A DNA stretch of 64,000 bases. It comes from CAIMUS01 sp046347625. Its GTDB lineage: Bacteria > Pseudomonadota > Gammaproteobacteria > Competibacterales > Competibacteraceae. This document shows, one piece after another, positions 18,101 through 26,377 of this stretch (positions are counted from its first letter, which is position 1; every line of letters begins with the position of its first letter). Position numbers and translations under genes: made by a program. Under the pieces are notes generated by a model. The model was not told the DNA's origin. It saw only the letters and a list, made by a program, of their open reading frames with translations, and ran no database searches. Location of the stretch: contig JAXMFU010000004.1 of assembly GCA_046347625.1 (NCBI GenBank), forward strand, positions 372,001 through 436,000, given 5' to 3'.

Positions 18101-18330
18101 CCACGGCTCAGCGTGACGGCGTCTTGGGCGGGCATAGCAGCAACTATGGGCGCCCCACCCGGCGGATAATCCCAAGCCACGGCTTCCAGCGTCACGTGAC
18201 CTCGTAAAAACGGATCATGTTGCAATTCCCATAGGACTTCGCAGGCCAGTTTGCGCTCTTCAGCCACATCCCCCGGCGAAGCTAGAAAAACGCGCAGGTG
18301 CAAGGGTCTATCAAGTTGTAGGGTAATCAT
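15151..18330 (-). CDS. DUF4062/TIR-like + NACHT + FGE-sulfatase-domain STAND protein
   Basis: 1059 residues. Residues 10-180 are DUF4062/TIR-like ('LRVFLASPGDVAEERKLA', 'ECDIVVVILWSRFGLP'). The NACHT ATPase spans about 290-480, with Walker A 'ILGDPGAGKTTFLKYLA' and Walker B 'VALVLLDGLDEVQD', followed by a long helical arm (to ~720). The C-terminus (about 800-1059) is a formylglycine-generating-enzyme-like fold ('YPVTVAQFRPFVE', 'RLPTEAEWEWAARGPQG', 'WGFRLAKS'), often used as a ligand-sensing domain. NACHT proteins of this design are known or suspected anti-phage sensors, so a defence role is likely but inferred. It interrupts the ICE traH region. Confidence 0.85.
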   Translation of the reverse strand: MITLQLDRPLHLRVFLASPGDVAEERKLACEVLWELQHDPFLRGHVTLEAVAWDYPPGGAPIVAAMPAQDAVTLSRGKPSECDIVVVILWSRFGLPIQGENYAKPGGGGYYTGTEWEYKDAWQAAKAQGKPRLLLYRRTEKPSCELDPANEATILEQLKQLKEVDAFCKACHASDGSIPNAYEKLSDFECLFEQHLREIIYQLLGLQQQAVLNPTGPDLRVSTAQYLRYLLDRHKYLSFKGFGLSERVPLKLPLLEMYVPLQARLEMPPGEKGWNHSSQVGGRPLPLSGPRPVLTLLQDNDGLVILGDPGAGKTTFLKYLALRLARGEGGELGLGERLPILVPLSGYANALEKGDVRLDDFIADHFHNIGANLPLKTLLSDALQCGVALVLLDGLDEVQDTQLRQLVVERVVDFYTLHRQGGNKFVLTSRIIGYREVRRTVPGLAECTLVDFDEVEITKFVDRWTRALETQAQDDTPVARADAEREKRELMDAVQRNEGVRRLAANPLLLTILALMKRQGVTLPERRVELYDHYIKTLLSTWNRARSLGRPPTHDLDLVQIVKIMAPLALWMHEVNPGVGLVKREDLRRKLEALYQERGEANPDTCARRFLADVHEYAGLLVERGPGEYGFIHLTFEEYLAAVAIALQHQGDAKAIAQVLGTHVSEPAWYEISLLTVSYVGLIQQQDAIAGSIVENLIMEQPDKPGVAVALAGEAVVDAWPGGVTPASKGRVVNALVEAILAENVPAPQRCRAGRVLARLGDPRPGVGLTAEGLPDLLWVRIPGTEAVRASGLFPNFMGLKLGNGVKPDPMADNNEAWPNQAKPLEITDFELAAYPVTVAQFRPFVEQGGYQDDHYWSKTGLGWRGRHGESWTMPNAWLDQTWTLPNHPVTGVSWYEAEAYCNWLNEKLKLPRGTIRLPTEAEWEWAARGPQGQCYPWGENWEVGRCNDDKSGINRTSAVGCFPCGAADWWRDIWPGNEVVQDLAGNVRQWMASKYAKHYSGADQSALNAEPGLPCVLHGSSWRCDHRELRAAARFGSEAFNRNSDWGFRLAKSVDFLT

Positions 18331-18399
18331 GACTGCCTACTGCTTATGAGAATTCAGGGCCAACTTGAACGAAGGGATTTGAAATCAATTTACTGATGG

Positions 18400-19236
18400 T
18401 TAAAGGGATTCTACCGTTCCAGCAGATGGGGAGACAAGCGGTGGATTGGGCTGTAAAGTTGATAACCTTTTATGAATCCGGTTGCGTGTCGCGGGAAAAC
18501 AATATCCCCGTGCCTTAGTCGCGAACCGCCAAGTGTACGGTCCATTGTCGCCGGCGCAGGTCCACAGCCACACTTTGCGCCCGTGACGGGAACCCTGCAG
18601 CAGGTCTGCCAGCGACAGCAGCGCCTCGATTTCTCTGATCTCGTGTTCCTGGGCGCCCGGCGGAATATCACCAACGATGACCGTACCTGTCAGGCTCATA
18701 ATGGCTTCCAGCAGCGAATCGTCGCCGAACTGAAACCAGCCGCCGGCATTGCGTTCCTTCAGCGCCCGCCAGACGACATTTCCCTTGATGACCTTGTTCA
18801 TCGTTTGTGGCGCGTTGGCCGCCGCCAGCTGGGTAGGACTCTGGCCGTTGCGGGGCAGCAGGCCCTCCAGGAAGTCGGCGGTGGCACCGACGCCGGTAGC
18901 GATCAGGCCGGACTCGGTCTGTTGACTGCGTAACAGCGAAGGTAGGTTGCTGCCATCCACCAGGGTCTTGGCCATCTGACAGGAATTGCCCAGCATCTGA
19001 TTCAGTTCCCGCACGACATTGGACAGCCGGGCAATCTCCTGCTGGCAGGAAGGGCACATGGCGTTCAAAGCCAGTTCAAACGCATAGCCGGATGCATTTG
19101 CCGCCACTGACCGCAGCAACTGGATAAACTCATCGGCGCTGATGTAACTGAAACTGCCGGCAAACAGATCGATGCCACCGCAACCCGACCGCCAGGCCGG
19201 GGGAACGATGGAAACCAGATTGGGATTCATGATCCT
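18400..19236 (-). pseudogene. traH: TraH fragment (F-type conjugation), truncated at both ends
   Basis: The readable part starts 'MNPNLVSIVPPAWRSGCGGI' and continues 'DLFAGSFSYISADEFIQLLR', the strongly conserved TraH core, with the CPSC motif near residue 60. Family members are usually ~450 residues and begin with a signal peptide and ~70 residues before this point; here the frame runs directly into the right end of the IscB element (about 19243). The C-terminal ~100 residues also diverge and stop near 18400 at the NACHT cargo. TraH assembles the pilus in the periplasm; this copy should be inactive. Confidence 0.8.
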
Positions 19237-19304
19237 GCGCGCTCGTACTAGAGTACACCGTACGGCGGTTCTTGAGGTTTTGTCCCCGATGATTTGTTGC
19301 GCTT

Positions 19305-20561
19305 TCAGGCGTAGGCATAGCCATCACCTCGCTGTAGCAGTGTGAAATTTACCCATCGGCGGGTGATTTTGTTCAGATCCAAGCGGCCATCAGCGCGAAT
19401 GCCCGCGACACGACCCGTATGTACCCCGGCATATTTGCCTTTAGGTACGCACAGCCGGGCCAAGTCGCCTGTCTGGAAACCGTGAATCCGCTTGACCCGA
19501 CCTGCCGCCCCACGCGGGAAACCATAGCGGTCAATTTTAACAACTTGTCGCCGTCCCCTTCCTGTGGCGGTAATCGCGAGCGGCCGAATGCTATTCAGCG
19601 CCACCGCTTCCCCGGCTTCGCCCACACAAGCGGCGTCAATCCAGTGATCTTTCGGGTAGCCTTGCGTCACCCGGTTGCGCTTGGTGCGACCACCACTCCA
19701 AAACCGGGTGGGTAACCCCATCGAGCGGATGACATGGCCAATAGCATAACGGATTGAGTTAATTGCTGCGGCGTCTTTCAAGGGCGCTTTGGCTTTGGTT
19801 TGCAATTCGGGGTAGCCAAATTCAGCGGCGGTACGATGCCCCTTTTTCTGGTTACAGGGCGTGCAGGCCAAGGTCAAATTGGACACCCGATCGCTGCCGC
19901 CTCTGGAACGCGGTGTTAGATGCTCGATTTCCAGCGGCACATTCGCTTTGCCGCAGTAGGCACACCGCCGATGCCACTTCTCTAAGAGATACTCACGAAC
20001 CTCGTAACCCATCAGTTCGCTCTGCTGGTATTTCACCCCAGTGATTTCTGGATTCTGGAGGGCGTGGGTATCGAAGCGCGCGGTTTCAACATGGCATTCG
20101 CTAATTGGTGCTCGAGACGCCAAGCGGTTAAACCAAGTGGCGACGTTATCGACCCGGCTTTGCAACGAGGGTGGTAACCAACCCGGTGAGCGGGTCCGGT
20201 TATCGAACCGAGGTTCACGGTAGCGCGTCTGGCGCTGGCGACGGCTACGACGCCGCGCCCGCCGGTCCGCCAGGCGCTGGCGGATCGCATCCCCCCGGTG
20301 GTGAAGATGGGCACCGAAGAGCGCAACTCGGCCCTGCTTCGGGAATAATCCTACCAGTGCTATCCCAGTGGTTTTGCTGCCAGGATCAATTTTGAACTCG
20401 ATGGGTTGCACATCACCATCGGCTCGCTCTTTCAAGATGATCGTGAACGGCTGAAGCCGAAAGACGGCGGCTCGGCCCGCCGTCAGCAATTGCCGCGCCC
20501 GCGCCGGATGGCAGAGCATCAGCGGTTGGTGGGTACTGCTTAACACGAAAACTCGATTCAT
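19305..20561 (-). CDS. iscB: IscB RNA-guided HNH/RuvC nuclease
   Basis: 418 residues with the complete IscB order: PLMP domain ('HQPLMLCHPARARQLL'), RuvC-I 'KIDPGSKTTGIALV' (about 57-70), Arg-rich bridge helix (98-120), RuvC-II 'HVETARFD', HNH 'RRCAYCGKANVPLEIEHLTP' with 'LACTPCNQKKG', RuvC-III 'KDHWIDAACVG', then the C-terminal target-motif-interacting region. All catalytic positions (D, E, H, D) appear intact. IscB is the ancestor of Cas9 and cuts DNA guided by an omega RNA encoded just upstream; that region is present. It lies inside a former traH gene. Confidence 0.95.
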   Translation of the reverse strand: MNRVFVLSSTHQPLMLCHPARARQLLTAGRAAVFRLQPFTIILKERADGDVQPIEFKIDPGSKTTGIALVGLFPKQGRVALFGAHLHHRGDAIRQRLADRRARRRSRRQRQTRYREPRFDNRTRSPGWLPPSLQSRVDNVATWFNRLASRAPISECHVETARFDTHALQNPEITGVKYQQSELMGYEVREYLLEKWHRRCAYCGKANVPLEIEHLTPRSRGGSDRVSNLTLACTPCNQKKGHRTAAEFGYPELQTKAKAPLKDAAAINSIRYAIGHVIRSMGLPTRFWSGGRTKRNRVTQGYPKDHWIDAACVGEAGEAVALNSIRPLAITATGRGRRQVVKIDRYGFPRGAAGRVKRIHGFQTGDLARLCVPKGKYAGVHTGRVAGIRADGRLDLNKITRRWVNFTLLQRGDGYAYA

Positions 20562-20790
20562 GCGATTACTCGCGCTCTGTAAAAACAGGTAAAGGTCCCC
20601 TCGACAAAGTTAGTGAGCAGCACACCCAAACCGCACTGCCCGTGGTCCCGGTCCGTGCTGTTTAACGATCTGGTTACAGGGTCCGGGACTGGTGAAGCAT
20701 CCCGGAGTGTGTTCTTGAACTCTCTCACTAACGTAGCCCTATCACGATGTCTCGTGGTGGCTGAGTCTGGTTGAGTCATACTTTCTCGCT
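20562..20790 (-). ncRNA. Predicted omega RNA of IscB
   Basis: About 230 non-coding bases directly 5' of iscB, the known omega RNA position. The segment is rich in complementary blocks: CTCACTAAC (20724-20732) with GTTAGTGAG (20609-20617) as a 9-bp long-range pair; GTCCCGG (20645-20651) with CCGGGAC (20683-20689); CACGA/TCGTG hairpin at 20743-20756. The conserved 3' part runs to the iscB start. The guide would be at the 5' end, upstream of about 20780, but its exact position is not determined. Confidence 0.65.
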
Positions 20791-20935
20791 GACGCTTGAA
20801 AGTGAAAATAAAAAATGAGCCAGCGATGGATCGCGTAGATCATTTTTCAAGCCGGGGACTCAACAATGACCTATCGATAGCACAACCCCCTTTGCCACCC
20901 ATATCCCGGCTGTCACCGCCGAGCTGCCCCCTGAA

Positions 20936-22498
20936 GTGCTGGCTTTCAGCGGGATCAACCTGGAGGGCAATATTATTCCCCGCAACTGGTACTTTGTCAT
21001 CCGGCTCCCCTCCGGCAAGCCGGATCTGGTCGCCATGGCCCTGCTGGCGGAGATTGTCTACTGGCACCGGCCCGTCGAGGTTCGTGACGAGGAGACCGGT
21101 GAACTCCTCTATCTCAACAAGAAGTTCAAGCGGGATAAATTCTGCAGTCCGGTCAGCTTTTACGTCGACAAGCTTGGGCTGACGCCGGATCAAGTGCGCA
21201 AGGGCTTACATCGTCTGGAGCAGGCCGGTCTGATCGAACGGGAATATCGCGACCTCATGGTGAACGGCGCGAAGGTGCATAACATGATGTTCGTCACGCC
21301 TGTGGCCGAACGCATCCTGGCGATTACCCAGGCAGGATCGGTCAGTCCGGCGAAGGTGGCGGCGCGTAAGGCCCGCAGGGAGTCAAAGGCCATCCGGGAA
21401 GCGGAACAAGCAGCAGTGCGGGAGAACCAGGCGGTGGTCCCGGAAAGGACGGCCTTGGAGTCCGACGGTCCGGTTCTGGGGTCGGTGGCGGCGGCTCCTG
21501 AGCGGAAAGGTACGGCTTCTGCGCCGGAGAATGCGGCTTCTGCGCCGCCATACGGAGATACAAACAAAGATGCAGACAGAGATGCCACAAGAGAACAGCG
21601 AGACGCGGCTAACGCCGTGTCGGCACTGGCGCTGGACAGCGCAACCGACACGACCACCGCTGTGACCGATAGCCGCACGCCTGAAACCGGCAAACCCGCC
21701 GCCAACGAGGCTGACAACAACGAGAGATACGAGATCAGAACACTGACCTTCGAGGCAGGCTTCTTTGGTTCACCGACACCGTTCAGCTACGATTTCAGGG
21801 TCAAACTCACCCCGGAACAGCCGAACAGTACAGACGAACAGCCCACCCCAGTAGCGCCTGAACCGGTAACCGCTTGCCACCCAGAAACCGCCTCCGTTTC
21901 CGGAGACAAGCCAACAAACGACGATGTTACGCCCTCCCACAACGAGTCTACCATTCGAGCAGCCGTAGAAACCGCCCCCCTGCAGCCACCGGTTTCAGCA
22001 GTCAGCGAAAGACAGACGGTGGCAGCAACCTCACCGCTACCCGAACCACCGCCGTCACTGCCTGACAAGCCTGTGCAAGCCACTCCTATGGCTCAGGTCA
22101 CCGCGGAAATTCCGGTCAGAACCGGACAGACAGTGGCTCCGCCCCCTGCTCCGGCACACAGCCCGGAACCCGTTAAATCCAGCAGTAATAAGATACCCCC
22201 CTGCCCTTACGACACTCTGGTCGATCTCTACAACGACATCCTCCACCAGCAGGAATGCGCCGCCGGCAAGCCGGGCCTGCCGGAGGTGCTGCGGTTGACT
22301 GGCCAGCGTAAACGGATCATCAATGCCCGTTGGAAGGAATACCCCGACCTCGAGTTCTGGCGCGGCTTTTTCGAGCACGTGGCCCGGTCCGATTACCTCA
22401 TGGGCCGTAAGCGCGGCAAATGCTTTCGGGCCAACCTCGATTGGCTGCTGACCGAGCACAATTTCGTCAGAACCGCCGAAGGCATTTACCACGACTAA
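20936..22498 (+). CDS. DnaT/O-like replication initiator or helicase loader
   Basis: 520 residues. An N-terminal winged-helix domain (~1-125; 'LVAMALLAEIVYWHRPVEV', 'GLTPDQVRKGLHRLEQAGLI') is followed by a ~280-residue low-complexity Pro/Ala/Thr linker and a C-terminal ~75-residue domain ('EFWRGFFEHVARSDYLMG', 'ANLDWLLTEHNFVR') typical of DnaT-like or phage O-like helicase loaders. dnaB follows 12 bases later, so it probably loads DnaB for element replication. The listed start is GTG 20936, but coding-like sequence extends upstream (PIDSTTPFATHIPAVTAEL) to a TGA at 20867; an ATG at 20866 is one frame off. Confidence 0.75.
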   Translation: MLAFSGINLEGNIIPRNWYFVIRLPSGKPDLVAMALLAEIVYWHRPVEVRDEETGELLYLNKKFKRDKFCSPVSFYVDKLGLTPDQVRKGLHRLEQAGLIEREYRDLMVNGAKVHNMMFVTPVAERILAITQAGSVSPAKVAARKARRESKAIREAEQAAVRENQAVVPERTALESDGPVLGSVAAAPERKGTASAPENAASAPPYGDTNKDADRDATREQRDAANAVSALALDSATDTTTAVTDSRTPETGKPAANEADNNERYEIRTLTFEAGFFGSPTPFSYDFRVKLTPEQPNSTDEQPTPVAPEPVTACHPETASVSGDKPTNDDVTPSHNESTIRAAVETAPLQPPVSAVSERQTVAATSPLPEPPPSLPDKPVQATPMAQVTAEIPVRTGQTVAPPPAPAHSPEPVKSSSNKIPPCPYDTLVDLYNDILHQQECAAGKPGLPEVLRLTGQRKRIINARWKEYPDLEFWRGFFEHVARSDYLMGRKRGKCFRANLDWLLTEHNFVRTAEGIYHD

Positions 22499-22510
22499 GG
22501 GGGAAAGATC

Positions 22511-23896
22511 ATGAAAACTAGCAATGAATTGCCGCGGGCGATAGAAGCCGAGCAATGTGTGCTGGGTGGACTGATGCTGGATAACAGCCGGTTCGATGTG
22601 GTCAGTGAGCGCGTGACCCCTGCCGATTTTTTCCGCCAGGATCACCGGCTGATTTTCCACACCATCGCTGCGCTGGCAGAAGCCAGCCAGCCGTTCGATA
22701 TCATCACGATCAGCGAACAGCTGGAAAAGCACGGTCAGCTTGAACAGGCAGGTGGTTTACCCTACCTGGCTGTTCTGGCACGCGATACCCCCAGCACCAC
22801 CAGCCTGGACTGTTATGCCGAGATCGTCCGGGAGAAAGCTACGCTGCGGGAGCTTCTGACCGTGGCGGCGGAACTGCAACAACAGGTTCTCAAACCCGAG
22901 GGAAAAAAGGCCGCTGAACTCCTGGAGCTGATGCAGACCCGGCTGCTGAAAATCCAAACCAGTCATCTGGTCGATGCGCCCGAACCGATTGCACTGGGAC
23001 TGAGCCGGGTACTGGACCGGCTCGACGAGCGCAGCCGGGGCATCCTGCCGCCCGGTTACCCGACTGGTTTCACCGATATCGACCGGTTGACCGGTGGGCT
23101 GGAACCCGGCAGCTTGACCGTCCTGGCGGGTCGGCCGGGCATGGGAAAGAGCACCTTGGCCGGCAATATCGCCCTGAATATGGCCAGCGAGGAGAAAGCC
23201 GTCCTGTTGTTTTCCCTGGAAATGTCCAGAGATCAGCTGATTCAGCGCTTCCTGGCAGCGGAGGCCAATATCGATCATGACAAGCTGCGCTGGGGCAATC
23301 TCGACGATACCGACTGGCCCCGGCTGACAGCCGCACACGGCAGGCTGGCCGGCAAGCATATCTTTCTCGATGAAGGCAGCCTGACCATCCGCCAGTTGCG
23401 CATCCGTGCCCGGCAGTTGCATCAGCGCACACCGTTACGTCTCATCGTGGTGGACTACTTGCAGCTAGTACAGGGGGAAGGGCAGAACCGTACCCAGGAA
23501 ATCGCGTCGGTTTCTCGTGGCTTGAAAGCCCTGGCCAAGGAACTGGGAGTACCCGTGTTGGCCGTCTCTCAGTTGAACCGAGAGGTGGAACGACGCGACA
23601 ACAAGCGGCCGGTGCTGGCCGACCTGCGCGATTCGGGCCAGATTGAGCAGGACGCCGACACCGTTATGTTCGTCTACCGGGATGAGGTTTACCATAACGA
23701 TTCGGCTGACCGGGGCTGTGCCGAAGTGATTATCGCCAAGGGCAGAAATCATCCCACGGGAACCGTTTCCCTGGCCTTCCGCGGCAGGTTCGCCAGTTTC
23801 GGCAACCTGGCGGGTTCGCTGCCGTCCAGTCAGCCACGGCTCCCACAGGGCGAGACCCGTGTCTATGGTCTAGGCAATCACCGCCAAAGCCATTAA
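22511..23896 (+). CDS. dnaB: Replicative DNA helicase DnaB
   Basis: 461 residues, normal length. N-terminal domain starts 'RAIEAEQCVLGGLMLDNSRF'; the RecA-like motor has Walker A 'LAGRPGMGKSTLAGNIA' (about 208-224), 'LLFSLEMSRDQLIQRFLA' (H1a), 'LIVVDYLQLVQGEGQNR' (Walker B) and the late motifs 'SQLNREVERR' and 'LRDSGQIEQDADTVMFVYR'. It should unwind the element's fork and is an ICE paralogue rather than the housekeeping gene, given its place between the loader and parA. Confidence 0.95.
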   Translation: MKTSNELPRAIEAEQCVLGGLMLDNSRFDVVSERVTPADFFRQDHRLIFHTIAALAEASQPFDIITISEQLEKHGQLEQAGGLPYLAVLARDTPSTTSLDCYAEIVREKATLRELLTVAAELQQQVLKPEGKKAAELLELMQTRLLKIQTSHLVDAPEPIALGLSRVLDRLDERSRGILPPGYPTGFTDIDRLTGGLEPGSLTVLAGRPGMGKSTLAGNIALNMASEEKAVLLFSLEMSRDQLIQRFLAAEANIDHDKLRWGNLDDTDWPRLTAAHGRLAGKHIFLDEGSLTIRQLRIRARQLHQRTPLRLIVVDYLQLVQGEGQNRTQEIASVSRGLKALAKELGVPVLAVSQLNREVERRDNKRPVLADLRDSGQIEQDADTVMFVYRDEVYHNDSADRGCAEVIIAKGRNHPTGTVSLAFRGRFASFGNLAGSLPSSQPRLPQGETRVYGLGNHRQSH

Positions 23897-23998
23897 GCTA
23901 GCTGTGCCCAGAAGCTGGACCAATCCCTTCACTCAGAGGGTGCGATATAAAACATACATCCTGCAATGACGCGATCACGCTAGCGAAGAGAGATACTG

Positions 23999-24853
23999 AT
24001 GAGAGTACTGGTAGTAGCCCAGAACAAAGGAGGGGTCGGGAAAACCACGATCAGCCGGATTGCCTGCGAGTATTTCGCCAGACAGGGTTACCGCGTACTG
24101 GGATTAGATTTCGATTCCCAGTGCAATTTCTCCAGACGGTTTATCGTGATGGATTACAACCAGTCAGACCCGGACGGCGTCTGCCCTGGACGTCATCCCT
24201 CTTATGTTGCCGAGCAAGCGGACAAATGGGATGGATACAGCTCGACGGCGGACATCTTCACGCCGAATTCGATCGTGGTCCCTTACCCTTCCTGGGTCAG
24301 TGGGCTCGATGTATTGCCGGGGCATGGTGAGCGGTTGCGTGGATTGGAATCCCAGACCAAAGATACGACCCAACGCATGGCAGTAATGCTGGGAGAATTC
24401 CTCGACAAGGTACGGGACCGCTACGATGTGGTGATCGTGGATACTTCACCCTCCAAGGGTGCACTGACACGCTGTGCCATGATGACGGCCACCCATCTTT
24501 TGATTCCGACTTTGCTGGAACCACAGAGTGCTGAAGGACTGGTTGGGATGCTGACCTTGTGGCGCACCGTCAACGCCAAGCGCAAGAAACCCCTGGAAAT
24601 TATCGGCATCCTGCCGAACCGGGTGAAAAGGGTAGGACTTCATGAGGGCTTGCTCGAAGGACTGAAGGCCAACGCCGGGACCGGTAGACTCATGGCTCCC
24701 GTCGCCCTGGGAGATCGGGTCGCTTTCGCCGAGGCGGATCATGTGCAGGCCAAGCCGAGAACGGTTTTTGATCTGGCCAAATCCAACGCGGCTCGCAATG
24801 AGGCGGAAGCCGTCGGGGAGTTTATCAAAGCAAAGTTGTTCGAGAGGATCTGA
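23999..24853 (+). CDS. parA: ParA-family partition ATPase
   Basis: 284 residues. Deviant Walker A 'VAQNKGGVGKTTISRIA' (about 6-22), Walker A' 'VLGLDFDSQCNFSRRF' and Walker B-like 'YDVVIVDTSPSKG' identify a Soj/ParA ATPase. It has no N-terminal HTH extension, as in chromosomal-type and ICE-type ParA. It is followed one base later by parB, forming an operon that also includes the small protein at 25817. It would stabilise the element during its circular phase. Confidence 0.93.
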   Translation: MRVLVVAQNKGGVGKTTISRIACEYFARQGYRVLGLDFDSQCNFSRRFIVMDYNQSDPDGVCPGRHPSYVAEQADKWDGYSSTADIFTPNSIVVPYPSWVSGLDVLPGHGERLRGLESQTKDTTQRMAVMLGEFLDKVRDRYDVVIVDTSPSKGALTRCAMMTATHLLIPTLLEPQSAEGLVGMLTLWRTVNAKRKKPLEIIGILPNRVKRVGLHEGLLEGLKANAGTGRLMAPVALGDRVAFAEADHVQAKPRTVFDLAKSNAARNEAEAVGEFIKAKLFERI

Positions 24854-24854
24854 C

Positions 24855-25814
24855 ATGGCGAGGAAAAAAAGCTTCTCACTTCCAGACAGCATGCCGCTGG
24901 CGGAAATCGTCATGGGAGGTGAAACCGAGGCCGGTTCGCTGGTGGTCGAGTACCTGCCACTGAGCCAGCTTGAACCGGATCCAGACAATCCCCGCTCTAT
25001 GGGCCTGAGCGTAGATACACTGGATAGGCTTAATCCGGAAGATCCGCTGTATGAAAGAAAACAAGCTGCACTGGAAGGTATCCGGGAACTGGCACGAAGC
25101 ATTGAAAAAGTTGGTGTGCAGCAACCCATCAAGGTCTACCAGGAAGGAAAAAGATACCGGATCGCTTTTGGCGAGCGACGCTTCCTGGCGGCCGCACTGG
25201 TAGGTATCGAAACTATTCCCGCCTGGATTCTGCCGGAGCGGCCGGCCTATCTGCGCATCGTCCAGTTTGCAGAGAACGAACTGCATCAACGGCTTGGCCC
25301 CTGGGAACGGATTGAAAACATCAGGATGATCATGGAGGAGTTCGAGCGTTATGGAGAAGAAGCTATCGAATCGGCGGTCATGCTGGCTGAAGTAACGGGT
25401 TTTGGGTTGAGTATGGCTAACCATTACTTTGATATCGTGATGGGACCCGAAGACGTCCGCCAGTCCTTGCAGTCAGGTGAGATTGGGAACGTGGAGTTGG
25501 CGGCAGCCATCGCGCGGGAAAGCGATCCCGACAAGCGTCAGGCGGCGCTGGCAGCGGCGCGCGCCGGCGCTACAGCGGACAGAGTGCGAAATGTACTCAA
25601 GGGTGCCCTGCGTGTTGCTGGTGAGCGGGGTCGGCCTGCCGCCGCCGTAAATCTGGGCAAGACAGTAAAGGTATCGGTTGTGCGCCGAATCGTCGAGTCG
25701 GTATTGGGTCAGGATGCGCTGGACGTGGTGGGCGAGGTCGACTGGGAGGATTTCAGAAGCACCAGCAAGGCCTGGCAGAAGCTGCTGCGGCATTTGGAAG
25801 GAGAAGAGAACTGA
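24855..25814 (+). CDS. parB: ParB-family partition protein
   Basis: 319 residues from ATG 24855, one base after parA. The ParB/Srx N-terminal domain includes 'LSQLEPDPDNPRSM', 'GVQQPIKVYQEGKRYRIA' and 'FGERRFLAAALVGI'; the HTH region follows ('EVTGFGLSMANHYFDIVMG'), with a C-terminal dimerisation tail. It binds centromere-like sites and probably uses CTP as in the family. No parS-like repeat could be picked out by eye. Confidence 0.9.
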   Translation: MARKKSFSLPDSMPLAEIVMGGETEAGSLVVEYLPLSQLEPDPDNPRSMGLSVDTLDRLNPEDPLYERKQAALEGIRELARSIEKVGVQQPIKVYQEGKRYRIAFGERRFLAAALVGIETIPAWILPERPAYLRIVQFAENELHQRLGPWERIENIRMIMEEFERYGEEAIESAVMLAEVTGFGLSMANHYFDIVMGPEDVRQSLQSGEIGNVELAAAIARESDPDKRQAALAAARAGATADRVRNVLKGALRVAGERGRPAAAVNLGKTVKVSVVRRIVESVLGQDALDVVGEVDWEDFRSTSKAWQKLLRHLEGEEN

Positions 25815-25816
25815 CG

Positions 25817-26191
25817 ATGAAACGGGTAGCCTGTCGTTTGCCTGCCTTACTCAAGGAGAAATTGAACCAGGTAGTCAGAGCGAGCAGTTATGGCCCCAAG
25901 GGGAAAAGCCGCTGGGTGCGTGAGGCGCTGGAGGCGCTGTTTCTGGAGGATCCGAACCTGATCACGGTGGGCGTAGGCGAACACCTGGAAAGAAACGATG
26001 CTGAGGAGGGCTTCCTGCTGGCACCCGAGCAGGTTGAAAATCTGGAAGAGGGGATAAGGCTGATCCGCAGTCAGAACCCCTGGGCGGAGGGGGTTCGCTC
26101 AGCCATCATCCGGGCAGCGATCCGGCAGCGGATAGGCTCAGTTGCAGTCACTGCAACAAACTGCAAAAAAGCAGATAATCCACTGATTTAA
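25817..26191 (+). CDS. Small DNA-binding-like protein of the par operon
   Basis: 124 residues, starting two bases after parB. The first ~45 residues ('RVACRLPALLKEKLNQVV', 'SRWVREALEALF') have the strand-helix-helix look of a ribbon-helix-helix protein. The rest is acidic and ends with a helix 'GVRSAIIRAAIRQR'. Probably a regulator or accessory DNA binder of the partition block. A diverged duplicate of its tail lies at 26303-26347. Confidence 0.6.
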   Translation: MKRVACRLPALLKEKLNQVVRASSYGPKGKSRWVREALEALFLEDPNLITVGVGEHLERNDAEEGFLLAPEQVENLEEGIRLIRSQNPWAEGVRSAIIRAAIRQRIGSVAVTATNCKKADNPLI

Positions 26192-26228
26192 AAGTCAAAA
26201 AAGAGAGTCTCGAATTTTGAAAAAAATA

Positions 26229-26248
26229 CCCCGAAAACGGCTTCGGGG
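26229..26248 (-). terminator. Rho-independent terminator
   Basis: CCCCGAA (26229-26235) and TTCGGGG (26242-26248) form a 7-bp stem with a 6-base loop. On the minus strand the stem is followed by an uninterrupted run of T (from the A run before 26228); on the plus strand the T run is weaker (AGTTTTG). It may end the par operon in the plus direction but fits a minus-strand terminator best. Confidence 0.55.
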
Positions 26249-26302
26249 ATAGTTTTGAGCTCCAACCTCCGAGCTGGTACAACGATGAAGAACTCTTGAG
26301 CC

Positions 26303-26347
26303 GAGAGAGTTCGCGCGGCCATCATCCAATCGGTAATCCGGCTCTAA
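26303..26347 (+). pseudogene. Duplicated tail of the 124-aa par-operon gene
   Basis: The reading ERVRAAIIQSVIRL-stop matches 'EGVRSAIIRAAIRQR' of the upstream gene. A TGA lies a few codons before it, so this is a remnant of a second, diverged copy. Confidence 0.45.
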
Positions 26348-26377
26348 ACCAGTTTTGTTAAAGTCACTTTTCACTGG

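Larger units (their letters stand above)
19243..20800 (-). mobile_element. IscB-type IS200/IS605-like element (no TnpA)
   Basis: Contains an intact iscB, a structured upstream RNA region and a right end whose sequence from about 19246 is shared with a second remnant at 33171-33372. The shared 3' segment covers the last ~45 codons of iscB plus ~60 bases beyond the stop, which marks the right boundary near 19243. The left boundary is not resolved and is put near 20800 from the extent of the RNA-like region. No tnpA is present, so it would depend on a transposase in trans. Confidence 0.7.
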
